A DNA stretch of 64,000 nt from Bradyrhizobium canariense. Its GTDB lineage: Bacteria; Pseudomonadota; Alphaproteobacteria; Rhizobiales; Xanthobacteraceae. The first letter of the stretch is position 1. Each line of letters begins with the position of its first letter. Below are positions 19,062 through 27,815 of the stretch, piece by piece. The stretch covers positions 1 to 64,000 of the forward strand of contig NZ_JAFCKJ010000019.1 in assembly GCF_018130465.1 (NCBI RefSeq), in the 5' to 3' direction. A program made the position numbers and the translations under genes. The notes beneath the pieces were generated by a model. It did no database searches, was not told the DNA's origin, and saw nothing but the letters and a program-made list of their open reading frames with translations.

Positions 19062-20312
19062 TTAACGCTTTGGCTCCGCCATCGCTTCCACACCGCGAAG
19101 CTGCGTGGCGATGGTCAGCGCGCCGATCTTCCGGCCCATGTCCTTGCCGATCTCGGTCGAGAACCGGTAGTGAAAGCCGGCCCAGATGCGGGCGTTGGAG
19201 ACTTCGTCGCTATAGTCTTGGAGCCGCGACCATTTTCGCGTGACGCCTGGCGCAGTGGGGCTGGTCAGCGAGAATTCGCCGAAATCTCCAACGACAGTCT
19301 GGAGCACTGTCGAAATCGCTGCCGACGTGATGCAGTGAGCGCAGGGATATTCCGGATGCATCGGCGTGTCCCCCAGCGGAATCCAGGACGCTTCGCGAGG
19401 CGTCGCCGCATTCGACGTCAGGTCCGCGTTGCGGATGGCCGTGATCGGCCGCCAGAAATTGTAGTGGTATTTTGCGTCGAACACGGCGACCAAGGCGTCG
19501 TTGCCCGCAATTGAAGTCAACGCGTACAGCCGGGCGCAGTCGACGAGATCCATGCCCTTGGCCATTGCCGCCTGCCTCACGATCGGATTGTAGGTGCGGG
19601 CACCGACAAAGAACCAGAACCGACCGACCGTCGTTTGCTCGGGCGTCCGGGTCGGGCTGCTTCGGCTGCCGACCTCGCGGATTTCATTGATATCCCGCGT
19701 CCACACCTCCGAATCAAGCGCCGGCGGCGGGCCGGGGCGAAACTGCGACCCGGAGGCCATGACCCAAGGCGTTGTTGCGCCCACGGTCGAGAACAGCGGG
19801 ACGGTGGTCGGAACGTAGGCGCCCGGTGTCGTAAGGGGCCGGTAAGTTTCCGGAACGGCGCTGCCGTCGTTCGCACGAAGCTCGATGATCTTCATGGCGG
19901 CTTCTTGCCCGAGGCCGATGTCGGCGATCTTGGACTCGCCGTCGGCAATCGGCACCAGGGAGTTTGTCAACGTCGCATCCAGGTCCGGCTTGAGGTCTGG
20001 ATAGATCGAGAGCAGCACGTCGTGAGCCGCAACTGCCGCCGCCGCTTCCCGCGACGTCGAACGATCTGCAGACAATGATAATTTGTATGGCGCGTACCGT
20101 CGGTCGATGGCGTTGACTGCTTCAAACATTGCAACGTGCATCTTGGATAATGCGTGGCTGTGGGGCGCTGGAGGAGTTTGCTTCTCGGCAGCGATCGCGT
20201 CGGCCTTTGCATTCCAATCCATAATCACGTCAGCGCGTGCAAGCGGGGCCGAAGCTGCAATCAGCGCAACAATGAGCGATAGGCGGGAGATCCTCCACGA
20301 CGAGTATTTCAT
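19062..20312 (-). CDS. exported PAP2/vanadium-dependent haloperoxidase-like protein
   Basis: 416 residues with a signal peptide (MKYSSWRISRLSLIVALIAA...ARA). The C-terminal half carries the vanadate/phosphate-binding pattern of the PAP2 superfamily: 'KYHYNFWRPITAIR' (Lys and Arg), 'YPCAHCITSAAIS' in place of PSGH, and 'ARIWAGFHYRFSTEIG' (Arg and catalytic His). Such proteins are annotated either as vanadium haloperoxidases or as acid phosphatases. Sequence alone cannot decide whether it halogenates. It is expected in the periplasm. It stands alone, 378 bases from the next gene. Confidence 0.75.
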   Translation of the reverse strand: MKYSSWRISRLSLIVALIAASAPLARADVIMDWNAKADAIAAEKQTPPAPHSHALSKMHVAMFEAVNAIDRRYAPYKLSLSADRSTSREAAAAVAAHDVLLSIYPDLKPDLDATLTNSLVPIADGESKIADIGLGQEAAMKIIELRANDGSAVPETYRPLTTPGAYVPTTVPLFSTVGATTPWVMASGSQFRPGPPPALDSEVWTRDINEIREVGSRSSPTRTPEQTTVGRFWFFVGARTYNPIVRQAAMAKGMDLVDCARLYALTSIAGNDALVAVFDAKYHYNFWRPITAIRNADLTSNAATPREASWIPLGDTPMHPEYPCAHCITSAAISTVLQTVVGDFGEFSLTSPTAPGVTRKWSRLQDYSDEVSNARIWAGFHYRFSTEIGKDMGRKIGALTIATQLRGVEAMAEPKR

Positions 20313-20690
20313 GGCGTGCCCTTTCGATGTGAGGGACGTTTTCGCGAGCCCGATGCGGCTCTGGCCGACATCACGTCGCGCAGCGCGAGGACTCTAGCTA
20401 TCTTGATGTGTTTTGATTGTGAACTGCTTCACTCACCGATAGCGGTGCCGGGAAACAGATTTGTCCGTCCGGCAGAAGAGTTGCATGCCGAATGGGTAGG
20501 CTTGGCTTACCGTTCGCGCTGCATCGTGGAGTCGGCTATAGTCAGCAGAAGCTGCCAGTTGGACGTGCCGAAGTCCGTAGCTCGATTTTCAAGGCAGCTC
20601 GCATGCTGTCGGCAGGCTGTGCCTCGCTCTCGTTCAGAGCGTCTCTTCCAGGACTACATTGTCACCGCTGTAACCTCGACGGAGAGAAAC
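20313..20690. other. intergenic region without recognisable content
   Basis: 378 bases between divergent genes. An open frame runs through it into the GYD-domain gene, but its residues are unlike any family I know and the strong GGAGAGAAAC ribosome binding site lies just before 20691. I see no palindrome, RNA gene or promoter motif I can defend. Confidence 0.4.
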
Positions 20691-21023
20691 ATGCCGTTGT
20701 TCATCTCGTACGTCTCATACTCAAATTCCGGTATCAAGGGAATGGTCGACAAGCCGGCCGATCGTACCGCAGTCATCGGTGCGTTGGTCGAGAAGGCGGG
20801 CGGGAAGCTCCAGGGAGCGTTCATGACGACCGGCTCGCATGACGCGTTGCTCGTTACCGAGTTGCCCGACGGGGCGGATGCTGTCGCCATCGGAATGGCC
20901 GCCGCTGCAAGCGGCGCCATTGCCAAGATCGAGACTGTGCGCGCCTGGAAGATGAGTGAATTCAAAACAATCGCGGAAAAGGCCGCGAAGCTTGCAAGCG
21001 TCTACGTACCGCCGGGCAAGTAG
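20691..21023 (+). CDS. GYD-domain protein
   Basis: 110 residues. 'MPLFISYVSYSNSGIKGMVD' and 'ALVEKAGGKLQGAFMTTGSHDALLVTELPDG' match the GYD family (normally 'YDaVvi.e.pD'), small dimeric ferredoxin-like-fold proteins of unknown function. ATG 20691 has GGAGAG seven bases upstream. It is convergent with flbD, whose stop lies 120 bases away. Confidence 0.75.
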   Translation: MPLFISYVSYSNSGIKGMVDKPADRTAVIGALVEKAGGKLQGAFMTTGSHDALLVTELPDGADAVAIGMAAAASGAIAKIETVRAWKMSEFKTIAEKAAKLASVYVPPGK

Positions 21024-21142
21024 GCTGACGCGAGCGCGGCGGCCACATAGCCAGCAAACCGGTCGCCAGGGCTAGGTCGCCCCGGCCGTCCATGACTCCT
21101 ATATGCCCCGGTGCGGGCATCATGAGACCAACAAGCTGTTGC

Positions 21143-22528
21143 CTACGCCCCCACCATCGGCATGCGCGGATATTCTCCGGGTGTGCCGGCGGGGGTGATC
21201 GGAATGCCGCCGTCGGAATATTCGTTGAGCTTGTTGCGCAGCGTGCGGATCGAGATGCCCAGGATGTTGGCGGCATGGGTCCGGTTGCCGAGGCAGTGCT
21301 TCAGCGTCTCCAGGATCAGGTCGCGCTCGACGTCGGCGACGGTGCGGCCGACCAAGGCCCGCGTCACCTGCTCGGCGGCCATGGTGGCATGCGCCACGGC
21401 CGGGACGGTTTTGGCGAGGTCGAGGCGGTCGCCGTCGGGCGTGAGGATGGCATCGGCGCCGATCTCGTCGCCCTGCGCCATCAGGACCGAACGGTGCATG
21501 GTGTTTTCGAGTTCGCGGACGTTGCCCTGCCAGCGGTTGGTCGAAAGCACGCGGCGCGCCTCCGCCGAGATCGGGCGCATCGGCACGCCGTTGGCTTCGG
21601 CGTATTTCTTCACGAAGTGCTGGGCGAGTTCGAGGATGTCGAGGGGACGCTCACGCAGCGGCGGGATCTTCAGATTCACGACGTTGAGCCGGAACAGGAG
21701 GTCCTCGCGGAACGTGCCCTCGCGCACGGCATCGACCAGATTGCGGTTCGAGGTCGCGATGATGCGGATGTCCACCGGAACGGGCTTGGTGCCGCCGACA
21801 CGGTCGATCACGCGCTCCTGGATGGCGCGGAGCAGCTTCGATTGCAGGCGGACGTCCATCTCCGAGATTTCGTCGAGCAGCAGCGTGCCGCCGGTTGCCT
21901 CCTCGAACTTGCCGATGCGGCGGGCGATCGCGCCCGTGAAGGCGCCCTTCTCGTGGCCGAACAGCTCGGACTCCAGCAGATGCTCGGGGATCGCGGCGCA
22001 GTTGATCGAGATGAACGGGCGCTTGGCGCGGCCCGAGCGGGTGTGGACGTAGCGGGCCAGCACTTCCTTGCCCGTACCGGATTCGCCGGTGATCATCACC
22101 GAAGCGTCCGAGCCCGCGATCTGCTGGGCGAGCTTGATCACCTTGGCCATCGCCTCATCGCGGTAGACCAGCTCGCGGGAATCGTTGGCGACCGCGGCCA
22201 GCACCGCTGCGATCAGTTCCGGGTCCGGCGGCAGCGGGATGTATTCCTTGGCGCCGGCATGGATCGCGGCGACCGCGGCGCGGGCGTCGTTGGTGATGCC
22301 GCAGGCGACGATCGGAGCGTGGATGTGCTCGGCTTCGAGCCGCATCACGAGATCGCGGATGTCGAGGGCGACGTCGACCAGCAGAAGGTCGGCGCCCTTG
22401 CCGCCGCGCAGCACGCGCATTGCCTGGTCGAGATCCTCGGCGTGGGTCACGGTGGCGCCGTTCGCCATCGCGATCTTGGTGGCGGTGGTGAGCTGGCCCT
22501 TCAATGTGCCAACGATGAGAAGCCGCAT
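21143..22528 (-). CDS. flbD: FlbD, sigma-54-dependent flagellar transcriptional activator
   Basis: 461 residues. The N-terminal receiver-like domain (1-115) is degenerate: the acidic pair after the first strand is missing ('LLIVGTLKGQ'). A sigma-54 AAA+ domain follows with Walker A GESGTGKE (148-155), GAFTGA (195-200) and Walker B 'GGTLLLDEISEM'. The C-terminal Fis-type HTH reads 'HCLGNRTHAANILGISIRTL'. FlbD activates late flagellar genes and represses the fliF promoter in Caulobacter. It is the last gene of fliF-fliG-fliH-fliN-flbD, the Caulobacter order. Confidence 0.93.
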   Translation of the reverse strand: MRLLIVGTLKGQLTTATKIAMANGATVTHAEDLDQAMRVLRGGKGADLLLVDVALDIRDLVMRLEAEHIHAPIVACGITNDARAAVAAIHAGAKEYIPLPPDPELIAAVLAAVANDSRELVYRDEAMAKVIKLAQQIAGSDASVMITGESGTGKEVLARYVHTRSGRAKRPFISINCAAIPEHLLESELFGHEKGAFTGAIARRIGKFEEATGGTLLLDEISEMDVRLQSKLLRAIQERVIDRVGGTKPVPVDIRIIATSNRNLVDAVREGTFREDLLFRLNVVNLKIPPLRERPLDILELAQHFVKKYAEANGVPMRPISAEARRVLSTNRWQGNVRELENTMHRSVLMAQGDEIGADAILTPDGDRLDLAKTVPAVAHATMAAEQVTRALVGRTVADVERDLILETLKHCLGNRTHAANILGISIRTLRNKLNEYSDGGIPITPAGTPGEYPRMPMVGA

Positions 22529-22572
22529 ATCAGTCTCCTGTCCGTCTGGTCGCGCTGCCGCGCGTCATCGCT

Positions 22573-22923
22573 TTAGGCGCGTTCAGTCTTGATGATTTCG
22601 GTCATGGTCACGCCGAGCTTGTCCTCCACCAGGACGACTTCGCCGCGGGCGACCAGCTTGTTGTTGACGTAGATGTCGATGGCTTCGCCGACGCGCCGGT
22701 CGAGCTCGAGCACGGTCCCGGGTCCGAGCTTCAACAGCTCGCTGACGTCCATCTTGGAGCGGCCGAGCACGGCCGAGACCTGCACCGGTACGTCGAATAC
22801 GGCCTCGAGGTCGGCGGCGGCGCGCGTCGCATATTCGTCCTCGTTGTAGCCGACGTCGGTGCCGGTAGGTGGCATCGGGCCGTTGAGATCGGGCAGCGGG
22901 ACCTGTCCGTCGGTGTCGCTCAT
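22573..22923 (-). CDS. fliN: FliN, flagellar motor switch protein
   Basis: 116 residues. The C-terminal SpoA (surface presentation of antigens) domain is typical: 'VFDVPVQVSAVLGRSKMDVS', 'LLKLGPGTVLELDRRVGE', 'IDIYVNNKLVARGEVV' and 'LGVTMTEII'. FliN forms the lower part of the cytoplasmic C-ring. It ends 44 bases before flbD and begins four bases after the fliH stop, within the fliF operon. Confidence 0.95.
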   Translation of the reverse strand: MSDTDGQVPLPDLNGPMPPTGTDVGYNEDEYATRAAADLEAVFDVPVQVSAVLGRSKMDVSELLKLGPGTVLELDRRVGEAIDIYVNNKLVARGEVVLVEDKLGVTMTEIIKTERA

Positions 22924-22926
22924 GGC

Positions 22927-23547
22927 TTAGCTCCCCCTGCGGGACGCAACATAGCGTCCCACCATTTCGTCGATCTTGGCCGTGATGGCGGCGCGCTCCA
23001 GCACGACGCCGCCATCGGCCCATTCGATCCGGCAGTCGCCGGTGGCAATCTCGGGCTCGGCCAGAATCACCAGCCGACCTTCGAAGCCGCTTTGCTTGGC
23101 CAGCCGCTCGATGTTCTCGCGCGCGGCGTCGTAGAGCGCGTCATTGATGCGGACGACGAGATGCGGCGTCGCGACCAGATGCGAGAAGCAGTCCTTGACC
23201 AGGGCGACGATCTCGCCGAGCGGCTCGGCGGCGACCAGATCGGCGCACAGCTTGCGCGCCACAGCCACCGCGACGTCGACCGCCTCGGTCTCCATCCTGG
23301 TTTCGATATTGCCGATGCCCGCCGCGATGCCCCGGATGCCGATGTTGATCTCTTCCATGGCGAGCGCGACGCGGCGGTCGCTCTCGGCCTTGGCCTCGCG
23401 CTGGCCGGCGGCAAAGCCGTCCTGGTAGGCGCGCGCCTCGGCTTCCGCGACCTTCTGGGCGATCTCGGCCGCAGTTGCCGCCTTCTCGCGCGTCCGGTCG
23501 GGCGCGGCGAAGTCGTTGTCGAACAGAAATTTTGCCGGAGCGGCCAT
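22927..23547 (-). CDS. fliH: FliH/FlbE, regulator of the flagellar export ATPase
   Basis: 206 residues. It has a long charged helical N-terminal part ('KVAEAEARAYQDGFAAGQRE') typical of the FliH stalk, and a C-terminal globular part ('LVATPHLVVRINDALYD', 'LVILAEPEIATGDCRIEW', 'GGVVLERAA') shared by FliH and type III secretion homologues. ATG 23547 overlaps the fliG stop (TGATG). FliH of this operon position is called FlbE in Caulobacter. A longer upstream frame is only fliG shadow. Confidence 0.88.
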   Translation of the reverse strand: MAAPAKFLFDNDFAAPDRTREKAATAAEIAQKVAEAEARAYQDGFAAGQREAKAESDRRVALAMEEINIGIRGIAAGIGNIETRMETEAVDVAVAVARKLCADLVAAEPLGEIVALVKDCFSHLVATPHLVVRINDALYDAARENIERLAKQSGFEGRLVILAEPEIATGDCRIEWADGGVVLERAAITAKIDEMVGRYVASRRGS

Positions 23548-24638
23548 CAATACACCAGCTCGTCGTCGGCGCGGTTCTTGGTCAGCATGATCTCGCCCTT
23601 GGCGGCGAGATCCTTGGCGAGGTTGACCAGCAGCGCCTGGGCCTCGTCGACGTCGCGCAGGCGGACCGGACCCATTGCCGCCATGTCGTCCTGGAGCATT
23701 TTGGCCGCGCGCGAGGACATGTTGCCGAAGAAGAAGTTGCGGACGTCCTCGTTGGCGCTCTTGAGCGCGACGCCGAGCTTGTCCTTGTCGACGTTGCGCA
23801 TCAAGGTCTGGGCCGAGCCGGAATCGAGCTTCACGAGGTCGTCGAAGGTGAACATCAGCGCCTTGATGCGCTCGGCCGATTCGCGGTTGTCCTCTTCCAG
23901 CGAGGTGATGAAGCGGGTTTCGGTCTGGCGGTCGAAATTGTTGAAGATTTCCGCCATCACCTCGTGGGCGTCGCGGCGGCGGGTCTGCGACAAATTGGAC
24001 ATGAATTCGGTGCGCAGCGTCTTCTCCACGCTCTCGATCACCTCCTTCTGCACCGCCTCCATCTTCAGCATGCGGTTGACGACGTCGAGCGCCAGATCCT
24101 CGGGGAAGATGCCGAGCACGCGAGCGGCGTGTTCCGGCTTCAGCTTCGACAGCACGACCGCGATGGTCTGCGGATATTCGTTCTTGAGATAGTTGGCGAG
24201 CACCTCTTCCTGCACGTTGGAGAGCTTCTCCCACATGTTGCGGCCGGCCGGCCCGCGGATTTCGTCCATGATGCCGTTGACGCGCTCGGGTGCCAGATAT
24301 TGCTGGAGCAGCCGCTCGGTGGCGTCGAAATTGCCCATCAGCGCGCCGGAGGCCGACATCCGCGAGACGAATTCGAGCAGCATGTCCTCCACCGTGTCGA
24401 CCTCGACGGTGCCGAGCGTCGACATCTCCAGCGAGAGCTGGCGCACCTCGTCGTCGTCGAGCAGCGACCAGATCTTGCCGCCATATTGCTCGCCCAGCGC
24501 CAGCATCAGGATCGCGGCGCGCTTCGGCCCCGCCACCGCCTCGACCTTCGCGCCGCCGCGGCTGCCGGCACGCTGACCGAGCGTGGAGATCACGCTGGTG
24601 ATGTCGTTGGAATTGGCGTTTTGCAGGGCAGCGGCCAT
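23547..24638 (-). CDS. fliG: FliG, flagellar motor switch protein
   Basis: 363 residues. Armadillo-like domains with the FliG pattern: '[20 protein letters not shown]', '[14 protein letters not shown]', '[18 protein letters not shown]', '[14 protein letters not shown]' and the C-terminal torque domain ('[20 protein letters not shown]', '[14 protein letters not shown]'). Charged torque residues are present in that region. It starts 17 bases after fliF. Confidence 0.95.
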   Translation of the reverse strand: MAAALQNANSNDITSVISTLGQRAGSRGGAKVEAVAGPKRAAILMLALGEQYGGKIWSLLDDDEVRQLSLEMSTLGTVEVDTVEDMLLEFVSRMSASGALMGNFDATERLLQQYLAPERVNGIMDEIRGPAGRNMWEKLSNVQEEVLANYLKNEYPQTIAVVLSKLKPEHAARVLGIFPEDLALDVVNRMLKMEAVQKEVIESVEKTLRTEFMSNLSQTRRRDAHEVMAEIFNNFDRQTETRFITSLEEDNRESAERIKALMFTFDDLVKLDSGSAQTLMRNVDKDKLGVALKSANEDVRNFFFGNMSSRAAKMLQDDMAAMGPVRLRDVDEAQALLVNLAKDLAAKGEIMLTKNRADDELVY

Positions 24639-24655
24639 GTCAGATCACTTCTCGA

Positions 24656-26263
24656 TTATTTCGCGGGTTCGGTCAGCCATTGGCGGATGATGGCGACGGT
24701 CTCGTTGGGATTGCGCTCGGCGAGTTCGCCGACTCGATGGACGGATTGGGCATGGACCTGGCCCTGGACGGTGGCGACGTCGATCGCGCTGGCGGCGCCG
24801 CTCGGAAGGAGGGGCTGTCCGGACGGGGCCTCTTCCGAGGCGGCCGGGCCGGTGAGGACGCCGGAGATGGCGGCTGCGACTTCGTCGGATGCCAGGATGC
24901 GCTTGACCAGCGGACGGATCACCAGGAACAGCACGACCAGGCCGAGCAGCATCATCACGCCGAGCTCGACGAAGTACATGACGTCGTCCTTGGTGAACTG
25001 GAGCATGCCGAGGAAGCCGGAGGGCTCGGCGATCGGGGTGGTGGAGGGGGCATCGGCAAAGCGCAGATTGACGACCTCGACCTGGTCGCCGCGCTTCTGG
25101 TCGAAGCCGATCGCCGAGCGCACCAGCGTGGCGATGCGATCGAGCTGCTCCTTGGTGCGGTCCTGGTAGGCCAGATCGCCCTTGTCGTTCTTGGCGTAGA
25201 TGCCGTCGACCAGCACCGCGACCGAGATGCGGTTGACCCGGCCGGCCTCGGTCACCTCGGTCTTGGTGGTGCGGGAGATCTCGTAATTGTTGGTCTCTTC
25301 GCTCTTCTTGCTCTGGTCCTTGGCCGCGACGCCGCTGTTCTGCTGGTTGCCCGGCAATTCGTTGTTGACGGTGACCTGGCCGTTGTTGTCGGCGGTCATG
25401 CTCTGCTCTTCGCGGGTCTGGCTCGAGCGCAGCACGCGGCCTTCGGGGTCGAATTTGTCCGAGGTCTGGGTGATCTTGTTGAAGTCGAAATCGGCGGAGA
25501 GCTGGACCCGGGCGCGCCCCGTCCCCACCACGGAGGAGACGATGTCCTCGACCTGCTTGCGCATCCGCTTCTCGAAGGCGGTGCGGCGCTCGTCGCCCAT
25601 CGCCTGCTCCGGATCGGTCTGGGCGCCGTCGGCGAGCAGCTGCCCGGTCTCGTCGACGATCGAGACCCGTTGCGGCTTCAGCCCGTTCACGGCAGAGGCG
25701 ACGAGGTGGCGGACGGCGCGGATCTGCTGGGCTTCCAGCGCGCCGCGGACACGAACCACGATCGAGGCCGACGGCTCCGGCGCCTCGCGCGAGAACAGCG
25801 GGCGCTCGGGCAGCACCAGATGGACGCGGGCGGCCTGGATGCGGTCGATGGCGCGGATGGTGCGGGCGAGCTCGCCTTCCAGCGCGCGAAGGTGGTTGAT
25901 GTTCTGGACGAAAGAGGTGGTGCCGAGCGCGTCCGACTTGTCGAACACCTCGTAGCCGACGCCGCCGCCCTTGGGCAGGCCGCCCTCGGCAAGCTTCATC
26001 CGCAGGCGGGTGACCTTGTCCTTGGGCACCATGATGATGCTGCCTTCATTGCGCAGCTCGAACTGGATGCCCTGGCGCTCCAGGTCCTTGATGATGCCCG
26101 AGGAATCCTCGACGCTGAGGTCGGTGAACAGGGTCGTCATCTGCGGCGTGGTGACGCGCATGATGACGAACGCGAAAAAGCCGACGAGCGCGGCGGTGAC
26201 CGCGATCATCGCCCCGAACCGGGCGGCTCCGATACCCTTCAGAAAGTCCGCAAGACCTTGCAA
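24656..26263 (-). CDS. fliF: FliF, flagellar MS-ring protein
   Basis: 535 residues. The N-terminal membrane segment (about 18-38) and C-terminal one (about 425-448, 'YFVELGVMMLLGLVVLFLVI') flank the periplasmic ring-building domain. The conserved 'NINHLRALEGELARTIRAID', 'ARVHLVLPERPLF' and 'ASIVVRVRGALEAQQIRAVR' are characteristic. The C-terminus should bind FliG. The start is probably TTG at 26263 (MQGLADFLKGIGAARFG). It heads the fliF operon, and a CtrA-like element lies about 80 bases upstream. Confidence 0.95.
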   Translation of the reverse strand: MQGLADFLKGIGAARFGAMIAVTAALVGFFAFVIMRVTTPQMTTLFTDLSVEDSSGIIKDLERQGIQFELRNEGSIIMVPKDKVTRLRMKLAEGGLPKGGGVGYEVFDKSDALGTTSFVQNINHLRALEGELARTIRAIDRIQAARVHLVLPERPLFSREAPEPSASIVVRVRGALEAQQIRAVRHLVASAVNGLKPQRVSIVDETGQLLADGAQTDPEQAMGDERRTAFEKRMRKQVEDIVSSVVGTGRARVQLSADFDFNKITQTSDKFDPEGRVLRSSQTREEQSMTADNNGQVTVNNELPGNQQNSGVAAKDQSKKSEETNNYEISRTTKTEVTEAGRVNRISVAVLVDGIYAKNDKGDLAYQDRTKEQLDRIATLVRSAIGFDQKRGDQVEVVNLRFADAPSTTPIAEPSGFLGMLQFTKDDVMYFVELGVMMLLGLVVLFLVIRPLVKRILASDEVAAAISGVLTGPAASEEAPSGQPLLPSGAASAIDVATVQGQVHAQSVHRVGELAERNPNETVAIIRQWLTEPAK

Positions 26264-26344
26264 GCAACCGCCCCGACAGATTCGGCTGCTTTCACAGGAA
26301 AGGCCGACTGGGCAATTATTGCCTAGGTGATGGTTTCGATATGG

Positions 26345-26358
26345 TTAACGAAGGTTAA
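26345..26358. promoter_or_regulatory. CtrA-like motif upstream of fliF
   Basis: TTAACGAAGGTTAA contains two TTAA half-sites separated by six bases. The CtrA consensus is TTAA-N7-TTAA, so the spacing is one short. It lies 82 bases upstream of the fliF start, in the fliF-sciP intergenic region. In Caulobacter the fliF operon is a direct CtrA target. The call is by analogy and is tentative. Confidence 0.35.
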
Positions 26359-26383
26359 GAGCTGCGACAAAAGTCGCGTCATG

Positions 26384-26417
26384 AAAAAAATCGGCCTCGC
26401 TGGGCGAGGCCGATTTT
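26384..26417 (-). terminator. rho-independent terminator downstream of sciP
   Basis: AAAATCGGCCTCG (26387-26399) and CGAGGCCGATTTT (26405-26417) form a perfect 13-base stem with a five-base loop. On the minus strand the stem is followed by a run of T residues. It lies 29 bases after the sciP stop, so it ends the sciP transcript before the fliF operon promoter. Confidence 0.85.
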
Positions 26418-26445
26418 CGTCAAAAGCCGCAGATTTCCGGATTGC

Positions 26446-26721
26446 CTACTGGCGATATTGCTGGATACGGGTGGTGCGAAGTCCCGCCAGACCGTGCTGG
26501 TCGATGGAAAACTGCCAGGAGAGGAATTCGTCAACCGTCAGGGTATAACGGCTACAGGCCTCCTCGAGGGAGAGAAGACCGCCACGGACTGCGGCGACGA
26601 CTTCGGCCTTGCGGCGGATGACCCAGCGCTTGGTGCCGGGTGCAGGCAGATCCGCAATCGTCAACGGACTTCCGTCCGGCCCGATGACGTATTTTACCCT
26701 CGGGCGATGGGGTTCTGTCAT
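26446..26721 (-). CDS. sciP: SciP-type (DUF1153) small CtrA-interacting regulator
   Basis: 91 residues from ATG 26721. An in-frame start at 26742 would add seven residues. The protein is almost entirely the DUF1153 signature: 'VKYVIGPDGSPLTIADLP', 'GTKRWVIRRKAEVVAAVRGG', 'LSLEEACSRYTLTVDEFLSW' and 'DQHGLAGLRTTRIQQYR'. In Caulobacter SciP binds CtrA and blocks CtrA-dependent transcription in swarmer cells. It sits beside flagellar genes, themselves CtrA targets, as a single-gene unit bounded by a terminator. Confidence 0.88.
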   Translation of the reverse strand: MTEPHRPRVKYVIGPDGSPLTIADLPAPGTKRWVIRRKAEVVAAVRGGLLSLEEACSRYTLTVDEFLSWQFSIDQHGLAGLRTTRIQQYRQ

Positions 26722-26943
26722 GGCGTACTCACAAACTCTCAACCACTGAACTCACTCAGTAACCCTACGCGGGCCGGCTTAAAAATCCGCTAAGCCTAAG
26801 GGTTCAATACAATTCTCGTTGAAAATGGCTGGAACGCAGCCGTCTCGACCGGCGGGACGGTGCGTCCGGGCGGGCCGAGGGGGTGTTCGTAAATACTTTA
26901 CTAACGAACGAGGCCTGCGCGGGGTGTCGCAAGGCCCCCAATT

Positions 26944-27064
26944 GTCGTCCCGGCGAAGGCCGGGACCCATTACCCCGGCGCGAAGTTTGGCGAAGACTCG
27001 GGGGTACGTCCTCGCATCGAAACGATTTTCGGTGGTTATGGGTCCTGGCTTTCGCCAGGACGAC
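26944..27064. repeat. 121-base repeat with inverted ends (MITE-like)
   Basis: The left end GTCGTCCCGGCGAAGGCC is matched as an imperfect inverted copy at the right end (GGCTTTCGCCAGGACGAC), with GGGACCCAT / ATGGGTCCT continuing inward. No coding potential is evident. Half-copies of the ends occur at 19018-19044. It lies between sciP and flgD and is of a dispersed type common in Bradyrhizobium and Rhodopseudomonas (from memory). Confidence 0.65.
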
Positions 27065-27091
27065 ACGGAATGTGTGGATCGCGCGCCGCCT

Positions 27092-27802
27092 TTAATTGCT
27101 GCTGGTGGCGATGATGCTCTTGACCTGGCTCAGGGTGTAGCTGGCGCCGTCGATGGTCAGCAGCGGCGGCGACTGGGTCAGGTCGACCGACGACACTACG
27201 CCCTGCACCTGCGCGGAGATGCCGACATTGTTGTTGGCGACGTCCTTGCCCGTGGCCGAGATCGTGTACTTGCCGTCGGGCCATTGCGTGCCGTCATTGC
27301 CCATTCCGTTCCAGGTGAACGGAACGTCGGTGCCGGCGCCGGCGGTGTACTTGCCGGTGAACACGGTCTGGCCGCTGGCATTGGCGACGGTGATGTCGAC
27401 GGTGGCGTCGCTGGGCACGTTGAGATGCCAGGTTGCCGACGACTTCGTCATGCTTGCGGTCGTGCCGTCGACCAGGGCGGTCTTGCCGACGAAGCCGAGC
27501 GCCTGGGTCGCCTGCGTGGTCTGTTGCAGGGTGACGAGCTGGGACAGCGAGTCGTTGGTCTTGAGCTGCTGCTCGACGCCGGCGAACTGCACCAGCTGCT
27601 GGGTGAACTGGTTGGTGTCGAGCGGATCGAGCGGGTTCTGGTTCTGCAGCTGCGTCGTCAGCAGCGTCAGGAAGGTCTGGAAGTTGCCGGCCAGCGTCGC
27701 GCCGGTGGTCGAGCCCAGGCTCGGGTTCGACGTGGACGATTTCGACAGGTCGGTCGTGCCCGAGACGACCGAGGGAGCGGTGGCGCCAGTCGTGGTGGTC
27801 AT
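27092..27802 (-). CDS. flgD: FlgD, flagellar hook assembly (hook capping) protein
   Basis: 236 residues. The conserved N-terminal export/capping region reads 'LGSTTGATLAGNFQTFLTLL' and 'TQLQNQNPLDPLDTNQFTQQ'. The FlgD Ig-like and TIGR-type domains follow ('FTWNGMGNDGTQWPDGKYTI'). FlgD forms the cap on which hook subunits polymerise and is lost after hook completion. It lies 14 bases after fliK, in one transcription unit. Confidence 0.93.
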   Translation of the reverse strand: MTTTTGATAPSVVSGTTDLSKSSTSNPSLGSTTGATLAGNFQTFLTLLTTQLQNQNPLDPLDTNQFTQQLVQFAGVEQQLKTNDSLSQLVTLQQTTQATQALGFVGKTALVDGTTASMTKSSATWHLNVPSDATVDITVANASGQTVFTGKYTAGAGTDVPFTWNGMGNDGTQWPDGKYTISATGKDVANNNVGISAQVQGVVSSVDLTQSPPLLTIDGASYTLSQVKSIIATSSN

Positions 27803-27815
27803 GTCTCGATACTCC

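Noticed and set aside
20316-20690. 125-codon extension before the GYD-domain protein
   Set aside because: No homologous character. A strong ribosome binding site sits just before 20691.
21092-22576. 494-codon plus-strand open frame opposite flbD
   Set aside because: It is a shadow of the sigma-54 activator gene, which has Walker A, GAFTGA and HTH motifs.
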